Positions 18,190-27,248 are shown, counted from the stretch's first letter. The stretch: DNA of 44,558 nt from Caproiciproducens sp. MSJ-32 (GCF_018918055.1 NZ_JAHLPS010000011.1:1-44558), one strand, 5' to 3'. Notes: generated by a model not told the origin, from the sequence alone. Translations and numbers: made by a program.

Positions 18190-20166
18190 ATGATAGGAGT
18201 AATTCTTGGCGGAAGATATGAAATCCTTGAAAAAATTGGAGAAGGAGGTATGTCAGAAGTATATAAGGCTAAGTGTAATAAATTAAATAGACATGTAGCA
18301 ATAAAGGTTCTTAAGAAGCAATTTGCAAATAATGAGGAAATTTCACAGAAGTTTAAGAAAGAAGCTACTGCTATTGCAAATTTATCAGATACTAATATAG
18401 TGAACATTTTGGATGTTGGAACACAAGATGATATAGATTATTTAGTAATGGAATATGTTAATGGAAAAACTTTGAAAGATCTTATTAAATTTAAAGGTAA
18501 ACTTTCATATACAACAGCTATAAATATTGCTTTGCAAATTGCTAAGGCTTTAGATTGTGCCCATAGAAATAATATAATTCATAGGGATATAAAACCACAA
18601 AATATCTTGGTTACAGAATCAGGGGAAATAAAGGTTACTGATTTTGGAATAGCGAAATCTGTAGATTCACAAACAATAACTAATACTACTAGTGTCATTG
18701 GTTCCGCACATTATCTTTCACCAGAGCAAGCCAGAGGAACATATATAGATTTTAGAACCGATATTTACTCTCTTGGAGTAGTTTTATATGAAATGGTAAC
18801 TGGAGTTTTACCTTTTCAAGGAGATTCACCTGTTACAGTAGCTTTAAAACATATCCAAGAAGAACCTATACCTCCAAAGAATTTAAATTCATCAATTCCG
18901 TCAAGTTTAAATAATTTAATTTTAAAGGCTATTCAAAAAGAGCCAATTAGAAGATATGAGAATGTAAGGGAATTAATTCAAGATTTAAATAAAATAAAAG
19001 AAAATCCAGATGTATTAATTGGTGATAACAAAGAAGAAAATAATGAAAGAACAATAGTTATGTCACCAATATTAGGAAAGAATCAAAGTAAAGCAAAAGA
19101 AGATAGTATAATTGAAGATAATATAAATGAAGACAATGATTATTATGATGATGAAGATTATGATGATGAATATGAAGATGAATATGAATATGAAGATGAA
19201 GATTTAGAAGAAAAGCCAAAAAAGAAGAAAAATATTAAGAAGAAAGTTTTTATAACAATAGGTTCTTTAATAACAGTATTTCTTCTATTATTTATAGGAT
19301 ATTATTTAGCTGTTGGAGGAGGGAATTCTGAAATAGAGGTACCTAATCTTGTTGGATTAAAGGCAGAAGAGGCTGCCAAAGAGTTAGAAAAGCTTGGCTT
19401 AAGATTAGAAATAATAAAAACAGAAATAAGTGATGAGGAAGAAAATACAATATTGAGCATAGATCCTAAAGAAGGTACTAAAGTTAAAAAGAATACAAGT
19501 ATAAAAGCGGTAGTTTCTGGTGGAGAAGAAACATATAATATGCCAGACTTTAGGAATTATGAAGTAACTAATATTAAGCAAATTTTAGAGAGCCAAGGAT
19601 TTACTAATTATACTATTACAGAGGAATTTAGTGATGATGTTGAATATGGTTATTTAATAAGTCAAAATCCAGCAGCCAAAACTAAGATTAAGAAAGATAC
19701 TGCAATTCAAATAGTTGTTAGCAAGGGACCGGAAATTAAATTAGTTGAGGTACCAAATGTTGTAGGAAAAACTGAAAATGATGGTAAAGGTCAGTTACAA
19801 GCTTTAAAATTAGTTGTAACAGTAGAGACAAAAACAACTCATAATAAATCAGAAGACGGTATAATTTTGTCTCAGTCAATTTCAGGTAATAAAGTTGAAG
19901 AAGGAACTCCAATTACTATAATTGTTGGTAAATTTGAAGAGAGAATAATTGATGTTAGAAAAGAAATAGGTTTAAGCGAAGGACAGACTCTTTCAGTTGC
20001 AAAGGCAAGACTTGAAGTTGCAGGTTTAGGAATAGACATTAAAGGCCCAAAAGATGATGATGCAATAGTAGTATCTTTCACAGAAACAGTTAAAGAAGGT
20101 GGAACTGTAACACTTAATACGCAAAAAGAAACAAATCAACAAGAAGAAAATAAACCACAACAATAA
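18190..20166 (+). CDS. prkC: Membrane PASTA-domain serine/threonine kinase PrkC/Stk
   Basis: Single-pass kinase whose outer PASTA repeats sense peptidoglycan fragments or lipid II; in Bacillus it also triggers spore germination. The 658-residue product has GEGGMSEVYK, catalytic K39, HRD (131-133), DFG (151-153) and an activation loop rich in Thr/Ser before SPEQARG. A very acidic Asp/Glu/Tyr tract (about 314-340) then a Lys patch precede the membrane helix (about 354-376). Three PASTA repeats follow (about 383-450, 450-517, 520-585) and a degenerate fourth to about 645, with a Gln/Asn-rich tail. ATG 18190 is preferred to TTG 18172, which overlaps the phosphatase gene. Confidence 0.96.
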   Translation: MIGVILGGRYEILEKIGEGGMSEVYKAKCNKLNRHVAIKVLKKQFANNEEISQKFKKEATAIANLSDTNIVNILDVGTQDDIDYLVMEYVNGKTLKDLIKFKGKLSYTTAINIALQIAKALDCAHRNNIIHRDIKPQNILVTESGEIKVTDFGIAKSVDSQTITNTTSVIGSAHYLSPEQARGTYIDFRTDIYSLGVVLYEMVTGVLPFQGDSPVTVALKHIQEEPIPPKNLNSSIPSSLNNLILKAIQKEPIRRYENVRELIQDLNKIKENPDVLIGDNKEENNERTIVMSPILGKNQSKAKEDSIIEDNINEDNDYYDDEDYDDEYEDEYEYEDEDLEEKPKKKKNIKKKVFITIGSLITVFLLLFIGYYLAVGGGNSEIEVPNLVGLKAEEAAKELEKLGLRLEIIKTEISDEEENTILSIDPKEGTKVKKNTSIKAVVSGGEETYNMPDFRNYEVTNIKQILESQGFTNYTITEEFSDDVEYGYLISQNPAAKTKIKKDTAIQIVVSKGPEIKLVEVPNVVGKTENDGKGQLQALKLVVTVETKTTHNKSEDGIILSQSISGNKVEEGTPITIIVGKFEERIIDVRKEIGLSEGQTLSVAKARLEVAGLGIDIKGPKDDDAIVVSFTETVKEGGTVTLNTQKETNQQEENKPQQ

Positions 20167-20193
20167 AAAAATCAGCCAATGGCTGATTTTTTT
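20167..20193 (+). terminator. Terminator after prkC
   Basis: AAAATCAGCC (20168-20177), loop AAT, GGCTGATTTT (20181-20190), then T3. It directly follows the prkC stop. An in-frame ATG in its loop region is not the start of rsgA. Confidence 0.92.
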
Positions 20194-20204
20194 ATAAAAA
20201 TTAT

Positions 20205-20234
20205 TTGCAATTTTTTATATAATTTGGTTATTAT
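20205..20234 (+). promoter_or_regulatory. Candidate promoter of rsgA-rpe-thiN
   Basis: TTGCAA (20205-20210), an 18-base spacer and TATTAT (20229-20234), placed between the prkC terminator and rsgA. Moderately close to the sigma-A consensus. Confidence 0.4.
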
Positions 20235-20268
20235 AAATAGAAAAGAAAAATATAATCTTGGAGGTAAT

Positions 20269-21138
20269 ATGGAAGGAAAAATAGTAAAAGGAATTGGTGG
20301 ATTTTACTATGTAAAAACTAATGAAGGTATAATTGAATGTAAAGCGAGAGGAATATTTAGACATAAAGATTTAAAGCCTGTAGTTGGAGATGATGTTACA
20401 ATAGAAATTTCTAATGGCAAGGGAGTAATAAATGACATAAAAGAAAGGAAATCTTATCTTGAAAGACCAACAGTTTCTAATGTTACTCAGGCTTTTGTTG
20501 TTTTTGCAATAAAAAATCCAGATCTAAATTATGATTTGTTAAATAGATTTTTAATCATTTGTGAATACAATAATATTAAAGCAGTAGTATGTTTAAATAA
20601 AATAGATTTAGCTAGTGAAGAGGAAAAGAAAGAAGTTGAAAGTAAGATAAAGGCTATCGGTTATGATGTACTTTTTATTAATGCTAAAAAAGGAGAAGGA
20701 ATAGAACTACTTAAAAAGCGATTAAAGAACAATGTAACAGTCTTATGTGGTCCTTCTGGAGCAGGTAAATCAACTTTAATAAATACACTATTAAACAGGA
20801 CACATATGAAGACTGGTGAAGTTTCTGAAAAAATTGGAAGAGGTAAGCATACAACTAGACATAGTGAGTTAATTGAAATTGAGGAAGGATTTTTAGTAGA
20901 TAGTCCTGGCTTTTCAAATATAACTATTGATTTTATTGAGGAAGAGGAATTAAAATATTGTTTTCCTGAATTTAAAGAATATAATAATGAATGTAAGTAT
21001 AGGGGATGTCTCCATTATAAAGAACCTGGCTGTGAGTTAAAAAAGGCCTTAGAGGATGAAAAAATTAATGAATATAGGTATAATTTTTATATAAGAGTTT
21101 TAGAAGAAATAAAAGATAGGAGGAAGAACAAATGGTAA
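20269..21138 (+). CDS. rsgA: Ribosome small subunit-dependent GTPase RsgA
   Basis: Circularly permuted GTPase that checks late 30S subunit maturation. The 290-residue protein starts with an OB fold ([15 protein letters not shown]), then G4 NKID (110-113) precedes G1 GPSGAGKST (161-169), followed by GKHTTRH and DSPGF. The zinc knuckle is C242, C247, H249 and C255. The reading frame extends upstream to 20179, but that ATG lies inside the prkC terminator; GGAGG at 20260-20264 selects ATG 20269. rpe overlaps its end by 7 bases. Confidence 0.97.
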   Translation: MEGKIVKGIGGFYYVKTNEGIIECKARGIFRHKDLKPVVGDDVTIEISNGKGVINDIKERKSYLERPTVSNVTQAFVVFAIKNPDLNYDLLNRFLIICEYNNIKAVVCLNKIDLASEEEKKEVESKIKAIGYDVLFINAKKGEGIELLKKRLKNNVTVLCGPSGAGKSTLINTLLNRTHMKTGEVSEKIGRGKHTTRHSELIEIEEGFLVDSPGFSNITIDFIEEEELKYCFPEFKEYNNECKYRGCLHYKEPGCELKKALEDEKINEYRYNFYIRVLEEIKDRRKNKW

Positions 21139-21779
21139 AAATTTCACCATCAATATTATCAGCAGACTTTTCAAAATTAGGTGATGATGTAATACGATTA
21201 GACAAGGCAGGGGCAGATTTTATTCATATTGATGTTATGGATGGAAACTTTGTGCCCAATATTAGCCTTGGACTACCTGTAATAAAGTCAATAAGAAATA
21301 AAACAACTAAGGTTTTTGATGTGCATTTAATGATAGAAAATCCTTCAAGATATTTAGATGATTTTATAGATGCAGGTGCAGATATAATAACTATACATTA
21401 TGAAGCAGAAAAACATATTGATAGAGCAATTGATTATATAAAATCAAAAGGAAAGATGGCAGGAGTTTCTATTAATCCGGGAACACCAACTTTTGTGTTA
21501 AAAGATATATTAAGTAAATTAGACTTAGTATTAATAATGTCAGTAAATCCAGGTTTTGGAGGACAAAAGTTTATTCCATATACAATAAATAAAATAAAAG
21601 AAGTTAAAGAAATGAGTAGTAAGGCAAATCCTAATTTATTAATTGAAGTTGATGGTGGGGTAGATAAAAATAATTCAAGAGATATTATTAATGCTGGAGC
21701 TAATGTTTTAGTTGCTGGTTCAGCTATTTTTAAAGATGGTAAAATTGAAGAAAATATAAAAGCTATAAGAGGAGAATAA
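21132..21779 (+). CDS. rpe: Ribulose-phosphate 3-epimerase
   Basis: Interconverts ribulose-5-phosphate and xylulose-5-phosphate in the pentose phosphate pathway. The 215-residue TIM barrel has the family landmarks [28 protein letters not shown] with metal-binding residues, [20 protein letters not shown] and EVDGGV. The start overlaps rsgA by 7 bases and uses the AGGAGG of 21119-21124. Length is normal. thiN starts 1 base after its stop. Confidence 0.97.
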   Translation: MVKISPSILSADFSKLGDDVIRLDKAGADFIHIDVMDGNFVPNISLGLPVIKSIRNKTTKVFDVHLMIENPSRYLDDFIDAGADIITIHYEAEKHIDRAIDYIKSKGKMAGVSINPGTPTFVLKDILSKLDLVLIMSVNPGFGGQKFIPYTINKIKEVKEMSSKANPNLLIEVDGGVDKNNSRDIINAGANVLVAGSAIFKDGKIEENIKAIRGE

Positions 21780-21780
21780 A

Positions 21781-22416
21781 ATGAAAGCTTTAATAGTAAG
21801 CGGAGGTAATCCCCCAAGTTATGAGCTTTTAAAAGATAAATTAGAGAATTCTGATTTAATAATTGGTGTAGATAGAGGCTGTGATGTATTATATAAATAC
21901 AAAATAAGGCCGGATTATATACTGGGGGATTTTGATTCTGCAAATCTTTCAAGTCTAAATTATTTTGATAAACTAGGGGTAGACAAAATAAAATTAAAAA
22001 GAGAGAAAGATGATACAGATAGTAAGGTGGCTTTAGATTTTGCAATTAGTAAGGGAGCTAAGTACATAACTTTTTTAGGTGCTATAGGAACAAGATTGGA
22101 TCATACCTTAAGTAATTTAGGGTTAATGTTTCAAGGATTAGAAAAGGGAATATTAGTAATTATTGAAGATGAGTATAATAAGGTGTTTTTAACAAAGGAA
22201 AATATTAAGATAAAAGGTGAAAAAGGGCAAATAGTTTCCTTTAAGGCTTATTCAGGATTAGTAAAAAATCTAACAATTAAAGGAGCTAAATATGAACTTA
22301 ATAATTATAATTTGAATATAGAAGATGGAATTACAACTTCAAATGAATTTCTGGATAAAAATATTGAATTAATTTTTGATAGTGGAATTTTAATGATATT
22401 ATATTCAAAAGATTAA
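21781..22416 (+). CDS. thiN: Thiamine diphosphokinase
   Basis: Transfers pyrophosphate from ATP to thiamine to give thiamine diphosphate. The 211-residue product has GVDRGCDVLYKYKIRPDYILGDFDS and KLKREKDDTDSKVALDFA, the two recognised substrate-binding blocks, then GAIGTRLDHTLSN. A C-terminal beta domain follows. AGAGGAG lies just upstream of the ATG. This is the last gene of the rsgA-rpe-thiN unit; it is followed by the hairpin at 22426-22478 and then spoVM, the same neighbour as in Bacillus subtilis. Confidence 0.95.
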   Translation: MKALIVSGGNPPSYELLKDKLENSDLIIGVDRGCDVLYKYKIRPDYILGDFDSANLSSLNYFDKLGVDKIKLKREKDDTDSKVALDFAISKGAKYITFLGAIGTRLDHTLSNLGLMFQGLEKGILVIIEDEYNKVFLTKENIKIKGEKGQIVSFKAYSGLVKNLTIKGAKYELNNYNLNIEDGITTSNEFLDKNIELIFDSGILMILYSKD

Positions 22417-22425
22417 ATAAAAAGG

Positions 22426-22478
22426 CACTTATTTCTTTTATTCGCATAAAATGTATATAAAGAGATAAGTGTTTTTTT
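22426..22478 (+). terminator. Terminator between thiN and spoVM
   Basis: CACTTATTTCTTTTA (22426-22440) pairs with TATAAAGAGATAAGTG (22456-22471), allowing one G-T pair and an A-rich base, and is followed by T7 (22472-22478). The T-tract touches the spoVM ribosome binding site. Confidence 0.8.
22445..22452 (+). promoter_or_regulatory. Possible sigma-E -10 element for spoVM in the terminator loop
   Basis: CATAAAAT matches the CATAnnnT core of mother-cell sigma-E -10 boxes. It lies in the loop of the thiN terminator, 38 bases before the spoVM start. A convincing -35 element is not seen. spoVM is sigma-E dependent in Bacillus subtilis. Confidence 0.25.
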
Positions 22479-22489
22479 AGGAGGTAAAA

Positions 22490-22561
22490 ATGAAAATAGT
22501 TGCAATAAAACTGCCTAAATTCATATCAAACTTTATAAAATTTTTTAGAAGGAAAAAGTAA
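22490..22561 (+). CDS. spoVM: Stage V sporulation protein M (23 residues)
   Basis: SpoVM is a tiny amphipathic peptide that recognises the positive curvature of the forespore outer membrane and anchors SpoIVA there, starting coat assembly. The peptide begins MKIVAIKLPKFISNF and ends in RRKK; the IKLPKF core with its central proline is the family hallmark, compared with IKLPKF in the Bacillus protein (26 residues). AGGAGG at 22479-22484 precedes the ATG with 5-base spacing. It lies between thiN and a convergent rpmB, exactly as in Bacillus subtilis. spoIVA, its partner, is about 16 kb upstream. Confidence 0.92.
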   Translation: MKIVAIKLPKFISNFIKFFRRKK

Positions 22562-22602
22562 TCTTACATATGAAAAATAGGACATAAAAATTTATGCAAA
22601 AT

Positions 22603-22634
22603 AAAAAATGCAATTGCTATCAATTGCATTTTTT
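22603..22634. terminator. Bidirectional terminator between spoVM and rpmB
   Basis: AAAAAATGCAATTG (22603-22616), loop CTAT, CAATTGCATTTTTT (22621-22634). A-tract and T-tract flank a perfect stem, so it can end transcripts from both convergent genes. Confidence 0.92.
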
Positions 22635-22641
22635 ATTTGAA

Positions 22642-22833
22642 CTATATTGCTCTTTGAACCTTTCCAGATCTAAGGCATCTTGTACATACATGAACTGTTT
22701 TTGGTGTTCCATTAACTAAAGCTTTTACTCTCTTTATGTTAGGAGCCCAAGTTCTCTTTGATTGACGATGTGAATGGGAGTATTGAGATCCTGAAATAAC
22801 TCCTTTATCACAAACTTCGCATCTTCTTGCCAC
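22642..22833 (-). CDS. rpmB: 50S ribosomal protein L28
   Basis: Ribosomal large-subunit protein. The 63-residue product has the L28 beginning MARRCEVCDKGVISG, the SHSHRQSKRTW block and CTRCLRSGKV. Four cysteines (CxxC near 5-8 and CxxC near 51-54) indicate the zinc-binding form. The start is GTG with AGGAGGTG 7-8 bases upstream. It is the only gene on the minus strand in this stretch, as in Bacillus subtilis where rpmB is also opposed to its neighbours. Confidence 0.98.
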   Translation of the reverse strand: MARRCEVCDKGVISGSQYSHSHRQSKRTWAPNIKRVKALVNGTPKTVHVCTRCLRSGKVQRAI

Positions 22834-22887
22834 TTGAAAACACCTCCTTATTTTCGAAGATAAATACTCTTCAATAGGACAGATTAA

Positions 22888-22917
22888 ATTTTAACATAAC
22901 TACCATATTAAAAGCAA
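22888..22917 (-). promoter_or_regulatory. Candidate promoter of rpmB
   Basis: On the minus strand TTGCTT, an 18-base spacer and TAAAAT are found about 55 bases before the rpmB start. The rest of 22834-23069 is an AT-rich divergent spacer that must also hold the promoter of the asp23-like gene; no clear -35 was found for that one. Confidence 0.45.
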
Positions 22918-23069
22918 TAGAAAAGAAGAAAAAAGATAAAACTTTTAGATTATAGAAAATTTTATATACTAATAAATATTATCATATAATACTTATGTAT
23001 AATATTACTTGAATAATGGAAATAAGTAATATAAAATATAGTGTAAGGAAATGTAAAGGAGGATTCTGT

Positions 23070-23417
23070 ATGGTAGGATATTCAAATGAAATTGGAAATA
23101 TACAATACTCTGAAGAGGTTCTTGCTAAGATAGTTGGATTATCAACTATGGAATGCTATGGAGTAGTTGGTATGGTTTCTAAGAATGCGACAGAAGGTTT
23201 ATGGGAATTGATGAGAATTGAAAATTTAAGTAAGGGCGTAAAATTGAAGGTTAATGATAATAAATTAGTAATAGAATTATTTGTTATGGTGGAATACGGA
23301 ACAAAAATTTCTGTTATAGCAAGTAATATTATACAAAAGGTACGTTATAGTGTGGAAAACTTTACTGGATTAAAGGTTTCATCTGTTACAGTAAATGTTC
23401 AAGCAGTTAGAGTCTAG
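23070..23417 (+). CDS. Asp23/Gls24 family envelope stress-response protein (YloU-like)
   Basis: The Asp23/Gls24 family (DUF322) includes membrane-associated alkaline-shock proteins; the YloU type is a short, widely conserved member with unclear function. The 115-residue product has IQYSEEVLAKIVGLSTMECYGVVGM and the closing YSVENFTGLKVSSVTVNVQAVRV, both standard. An upstream in-frame ATG at 23016 is ignored because AAAGGAGG is located 5-6 bases before ATG 23070. fakA follows after 11 bases, a pairing kept across Firmicutes, which suggests a link to lipid or envelope metabolism. Confidence 0.93.
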   Translation: MVGYSNEIGNIQYSEEVLAKIVGLSTMECYGVVGMVSKNATEGLWELMRIENLSKGVKLKVNDNKLVIELFVMVEYGTKISVIASNIIQKVRYSVENFTGLKVSSVTVNVQAVRV

Positions 23418-23428
23418 GAGGTTAAAAG

Positions 23429-25090
23429 ATGAAATATCATAAAATAAATGGCCATGATTTTTATAATATGGTTGTTCATGCTAGTAATAAATTATTAGAG
23501 GAAAGTGAATATGTGAATTCCTTAAATGTTTTCCCTGTTCCAGATGGAGATACAGGCACTAATATGTCTGCAACTTTTAAGGCTGCGGTAAAAGAAATAG
23601 AGGGATTAAATTCTAAATCTATTGGTGAAACTTCTAAGAAACTTGCTAAAGGTGCTTTAATGGGAGCAAGAGGTAATTCAGGAGTAATCCTTTCACAAAT
23701 TCTAAGAGGTATTTCAAAAGGTCTTGCAGATAAAGATGAAGTAGATTCGGTAGGATTTGCAATAGCTTTAAAAGAAGGTAGCAATTCAGCTTATAAAGCA
23801 GTTATGAGACCAACTGAAGGTACAATTTTATCAGTTGTTAGAGCTGCTGCTGATGGAGCAATTGATAGTGATGAAAAAGATATTGTAGATTTAATGAAGC
23901 TTGTTGTAGATGAAGCTAAGAAAATGTTAGACAAAACTCCTGAGTTATTACCAGCTCTTAAGAAGGCAAATGTAGTTGACTCTGGTGGAATGGGCTTATA
24001 TATAATATTTAATGCTATGTATGAGGCGTTGAGAGATGACATAAAAGCTGAAATTAAAGATGTTAAACCTGCAAGTGCTAAAGCTGCTGGAGCATCGGGA
24101 ACAGAAGATATAGATATTAAATTTGGATACTGTACAGAATTCATCATTATGGGAAATGCAGAAAAGGCTAACCAATTTAGAGATGAAATAACTCCGCTAG
24201 GAGATTCACAAATAGTTGTTGGATATGAGGATGTAATAAAAGTTCATATTCATACAAATGATCCAGGTTTAGTTTTATCAAAAGCTGTAAAGCTTGGCGA
24301 GCTGTCAAAAATTAAAATTGATAATATGAGAGAAGAACATAGAGAAGTGCTTTTGACTAAGGAAGAATATAAAAAGGCTAATGTAGAACAAGATGATATT
24401 TTTACTGAAGAAGTAGTTTTAGATGTAGAAAAGAAAAAATATGCCTTTGTATCAGTAGCAATGGGAGATGGTATCAGTAATATATTCAAGGACTTAGGTG
24501 TAGATCATGTAATTGAAGGTGGTCAAACAATGAATCCTTCTACTCAAGACATATTAGATGCTGTTTCCAAATTAAATGCTGAACATATTTTTGTACTTCC
24601 AAATAATAAGAATATAATAATGTCTGCAAATCAAGCTGCAGAAATTTCAGATAAAGATATTAGGGTAATTCCAACAACAACAATACCTCAGGGAATAACA
24701 TGTTTAACAATGTTTAATCCTGAAGCAGAGCTAGAAGAGAATGTAGAAAATTTAAAAGAAGCTATAGAAATGGTTAAAACAGGATCTATTACTTATGCTG
24801 TAAGAGATACTGAAGTAGATGGAATTAAAATAGAAGAAGGAAATATTTTAGGTCTTATAGAAGGTAAAATAAAGAAGGTAGGAACTTCTTACTGTGATGT
24901 TGCTGAGGAAGTGCTTTCAGAAATGATTGATGAAGACAGTGAGCTTATCACTATATTCTATGGGGCAGATGTTTCAGAAAAGGAAGCAGAAGATTTCACT
25001 AAGAAAATAGAAGATAAATATGAAGATTTAGATGTACAATGTTACAGAGGAGCACAACCTCTTTATTATTTCTTAATATCAGTAGAATAA
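23429..25090 (+). CDS. fakA: DhaL/DAK2-domain protein, fatty acid kinase subunit FakA (YloV)
   Basis: FakA phosphorylates fatty acids held by FakB/DegV-type proteins so that they can enter phospholipid synthesis through PlsY/PlsX. The 553-residue protein has an N-terminal DhaL domain with FPVPDGDTGTNMSAT (aspartates that hold Mg-ADP), MGARGNSGVILSQILRG and VDSGGMG, a middle domain, and a C-terminal FakB/DegV-like domain. AGGAGG precedes the start. No fakB/degV gene is seen in this window. The broad family is secure; fatty acid specificity is inferred from orthologues. Confidence 0.92.
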   Translation: MKYHKINGHDFYNMVVHASNKLLEESEYVNSLNVFPVPDGDTGTNMSATFKAAVKEIEGLNSKSIGETSKKLAKGALMGARGNSGVILSQILRGISKGLADKDEVDSVGFAIALKEGSNSAYKAVMRPTEGTILSVVRAAADGAIDSDEKDIVDLMKLVVDEAKKMLDKTPELLPALKKANVVDSGGMGLYIIFNAMYEALRDDIKAEIKDVKPASAKAAGASGTEDIDIKFGYCTEFIIMGNAEKANQFRDEITPLGDSQIVVGYEDVIKVHIHTNDPGLVLSKAVKLGELSKIKIDNMREEHREVLLTKEEYKKANVEQDDIFTEEVVLDVEKKKYAFVSVAMGDGISNIFKDLGVDHVIEGGQTMNPSTQDILDAVSKLNAEHIFVLPNNKNIIMSANQAAEISDKDIRVIPTTTIPQGITCLTMFNPEAELEENVENLKEAIEMVKTGSITYAVRDTEVDGIKIEEGNILGLIEGKIKKVGTSYCDVAEEVLSEMIDEDSELITIFYGADVSEKEAEDFTKKIEDKYEDLDVQCYRGAQPLYYFLISVE

Positions 25091-25097
25091 TAATAAC

Positions 25098-25145
25098 AAG
25101 CACAAGTTACTAATTTATTTACATAAGTTATAGCTTGTGCTTTTA
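25098..25145 (+). terminator. Terminator after fakA
   Basis: AAGCACAAG (25098-25106) pairs with CTTGTGCTT (25134-25142), with a 27-base loop that can pair further inside (AGTTA/TAGCT region), then TTTATTAAT. Moderate strength. Confidence 0.65.
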
Positions 25146-25184
25146 TTAATAAATTATTAAGTCACTTAAATTTGAGGTGAATAA

Positions 25185-27215
25185 ATGAATATATCAATGG
25201 AAATTTCTACTTTAAAGGGAGTAGGGCCAAAGCTTTGTGAAAAGCTTAATAAATGTGGAATATTTACAATTTATGATTTGCTTTTATATTTTCCGAGGGA
25301 TTATGAATATATAATATCAAATTGTGAATTTGAAGAAATTGACGAAAATAAAAAATATATATTGTCCTGTAGAGTAATTGGATTTGATAGAGATATAAGA
25401 ACAAAAAGCGGTAAAGTTATTTCTACAATAAAGTTTGCCTATAAAAAACATATTGTCTTAGCGAAATGGTTTAATCAAAAATACATAAAAAACCAATATA
25501 AACTTAACGAGACTTATGATCTAGTAGGAAAGTATAAAAAAAATGGAAATAACTTAGAAGTAGTAAATCCTATAATTGGATGTAAAGATGCTATTGAAAG
25601 TGAAATCATTCCTAAATATTCTTTAAAGGGAGATATGTCAGAAAAAATAATTCCAAAATTAGTAAATCAAGTATTAGATAATACTATCATATCTGATAAT
25701 ATTCCAAAAAAAATATTGTTAAAATACAATTTAATGGATTTAGACACTGCAATAAGAGAAATACACTTTCCAAAAGGCAGAGGCGATTTGTTTAGAGCGA
25801 TAGAAAGACTTAAGTTTCAAGAATTATTTACTTATTCTATGAAATTGTTATTATTAAAAAATAAAATTAAGCAAAGAAATGGCATATCTTTTAGTTGGCA
25901 TAAAGAACTAACTGACTTAAAGGAAGCCTTACCTTATAGTTTAACAAATGCTCAGACCAGAGTTGTTAGAGAAATTTTAATAGACCAAAAAAGTCCATAT
26001 CCTATGAATAGACTGCTACAGGGAGATGTGGGAAGCGGAAAAACAATTGTTGCATTAATAGCAATGTTTAATGTAGTTAAAAACGGCTATCAAGCTACTT
26101 TAATGGTACCTACAGAAATATTGGCTAATCAGCATTATGAAGAAGCTTTAAAATTATTAAGGCCTTTTAATATTGATATTGAACTTTTAACAGGAAGTAC
26201 GAGTAAAAAAGAGAAGAGAAGGATAAAAGAAAGACTGCAAAATGGGGATAATATTATAGTAATAGGAACTCATGCCTTAATTCAAGAAGATGTAGAATTT
26301 AAAAATTTAGGATTAGCTATAACAGATGAGCAGCATAGGTTTGGAGTTGAACAAAGAAATAAGCTTATAACTAAAGGAAAAAGGCCTGATGTTTTAGTTA
26401 TGAGTGCTACACCTATTCCTAGAACCTTGGCCTTATGCATGTATTCAGATTTGGACGTATCAATAATTGATGAGTTACCACCAGGAAGAAAGGCGATAAA
26501 AACAAAATTCTATAGTGAAGAAGATAGAATGTTAGCCTATAGTTTTGCAAGGGAAGAAATAAAAAAGGGAAGACAGGTTTACATAGTTTGTCCTTTGATT
26601 GAAGAAGATGAAAAATTAACTTTAAATTCTGTCGAAAAACTTTTTGAGGAATTAAAAAGTGGTATATTTAAAGATATTCCTATTCAAATTTTACATGGCA
26701 AAATGAGAGCAAAGGAAAAGGATGAAATAATAAATTCTTTTAAGTTAAATGAAACTAAGGTATTAATATCAACAACGGTAATTGAAGTAGGTGTAAATGT
26801 GCCAAATGCTTCTCTTATGATAATAGAAAATTCAGAAAGATTTGGTTTAGCTCAATTGCACCAATTAAGAGGAAGAGTTGGAAGGGGAAGTTATGATTCC
26901 TATTGCATATTAATTGGAAAAGCTAAAAATGATAAGACTAAGAAAAGAATGAAGATCATGACTGAATCAACTGACGGTTTTTATATTTCTGAGCAGGACT
27001 TAAAAATAAGAGGTGCTGGGGAAATGTTTGGTTTAAGGCAAAGCGGTGATTTAGGATTGATTCTTGCAGATATCTATGAGGATATAGATATCTTAAAATG
27101 TGCTAGATTTGAGGCGAATAATTTAATAAAATCAGAAGAAAGAGAAGATGTAAACTTATGCAAGAATATATCGAAATCAATTGAAAGATATAGTCGATAT
27201 ATTTGTTTTAATTAA
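25185..27215 (+). CDS. recG: ATP-dependent DNA helicase RecG
   Basis: Branch-migration helicase that remodels stalled forks and recombination junctions. The 676-residue product has the N-terminal wedge domain (ISTLKGVGPKLCEKL, LLYFPRDYE), Walker A GDVGSGKT with QGDVG before it, DEQH, SATPIPRTL, and the RecG C-terminal motifs STTVIEVGVNVPNA, QLRGRVGRG and the TRG-like IRGAGEMFGLRQSGD. GAGGTGA precedes ATG 25185. Length is normal. In Bacillus sdaAB/sdaAA lie between yloV and recG; here they are absent. Confidence 0.98.
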   Translation: MNISMEISTLKGVGPKLCEKLNKCGIFTIYDLLLYFPRDYEYIISNCEFEEIDENKKYILSCRVIGFDRDIRTKSGKVISTIKFAYKKHIVLAKWFNQKYIKNQYKLNETYDLVGKYKKNGNNLEVVNPIIGCKDAIESEIIPKYSLKGDMSEKIIPKLVNQVLDNTIISDNIPKKILLKYNLMDLDTAIREIHFPKGRGDLFRAIERLKFQELFTYSMKLLLLKNKIKQRNGISFSWHKELTDLKEALPYSLTNAQTRVVREILIDQKSPYPMNRLLQGDVGSGKTIVALIAMFNVVKNGYQATLMVPTEILANQHYEEALKLLRPFNIDIELLTGSTSKKEKRRIKERLQNGDNIIVIGTHALIQEDVEFKNLGLAITDEQHRFGVEQRNKLITKGKRPDVLVMSATPIPRTLALCMYSDLDVSIIDELPPGRKAIKTKFYSEEDRMLAYSFAREEIKKGRQVYIVCPLIEEDEKLTLNSVEKLFEELKSGIFKDIPIQILHGKMRAKEKDEIINSFKLNETKVLISTTVIEVGVNVPNASLMIIENSERFGLAQLHQLRGRVGRGSYDSYCILIGKAKNDKTKKRMKIMTESTDGFYISEQDLKIRGAGEMFGLRQSGDLGLILADIYEDIDILKCARFEANNLIKSEEREDVNLCKNISKSIERYSRYICFN

Positions 27216-27219
27216 AAAA

Positions 27220-27248
27220 TTGTATATAATTGTTTATTGTGGTAAAAT
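27220..27248 (+). promoter_or_regulatory. Candidate promoter of rsmD-coaD
   Basis: TTGTAT (27220-27225), a 17-base spacer and TAAAAT (27243-27248), 28 bases before the rsmD start. Confidence 0.45.

Noticed and set aside
19130..19206. GAT/GAA/TAT-rich stretch in prkC as a tandem repeat or CRISPR-like array
   Set aside because: It is low-complexity coding sequence with no fixed repeat unit or spacers.
20179..20268. N-terminal extension of rsgA starting within the prkC terminator
   Set aside because: The ATG lies in the terminator, the extension has no homology to RsgA, and the real start has GGAGG correctly placed.
21434..22045. Long minus-strand open frame (about 203 codons) over rpe and thiN
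   Set aside because: It lies wholly opposite two certain genes, its composition (Leu/Asn/Tyr/Ile-rich) is what a complement of AT-rich codons gives, and it has no ribosome binding site.
22834..23069. tRNA or small RNA gene in the rpmB/asp23 divergent spacer
   Set aside because: No cloverleaf, no TTCGA-type loop and no terminator; the spacer is AT-rich.
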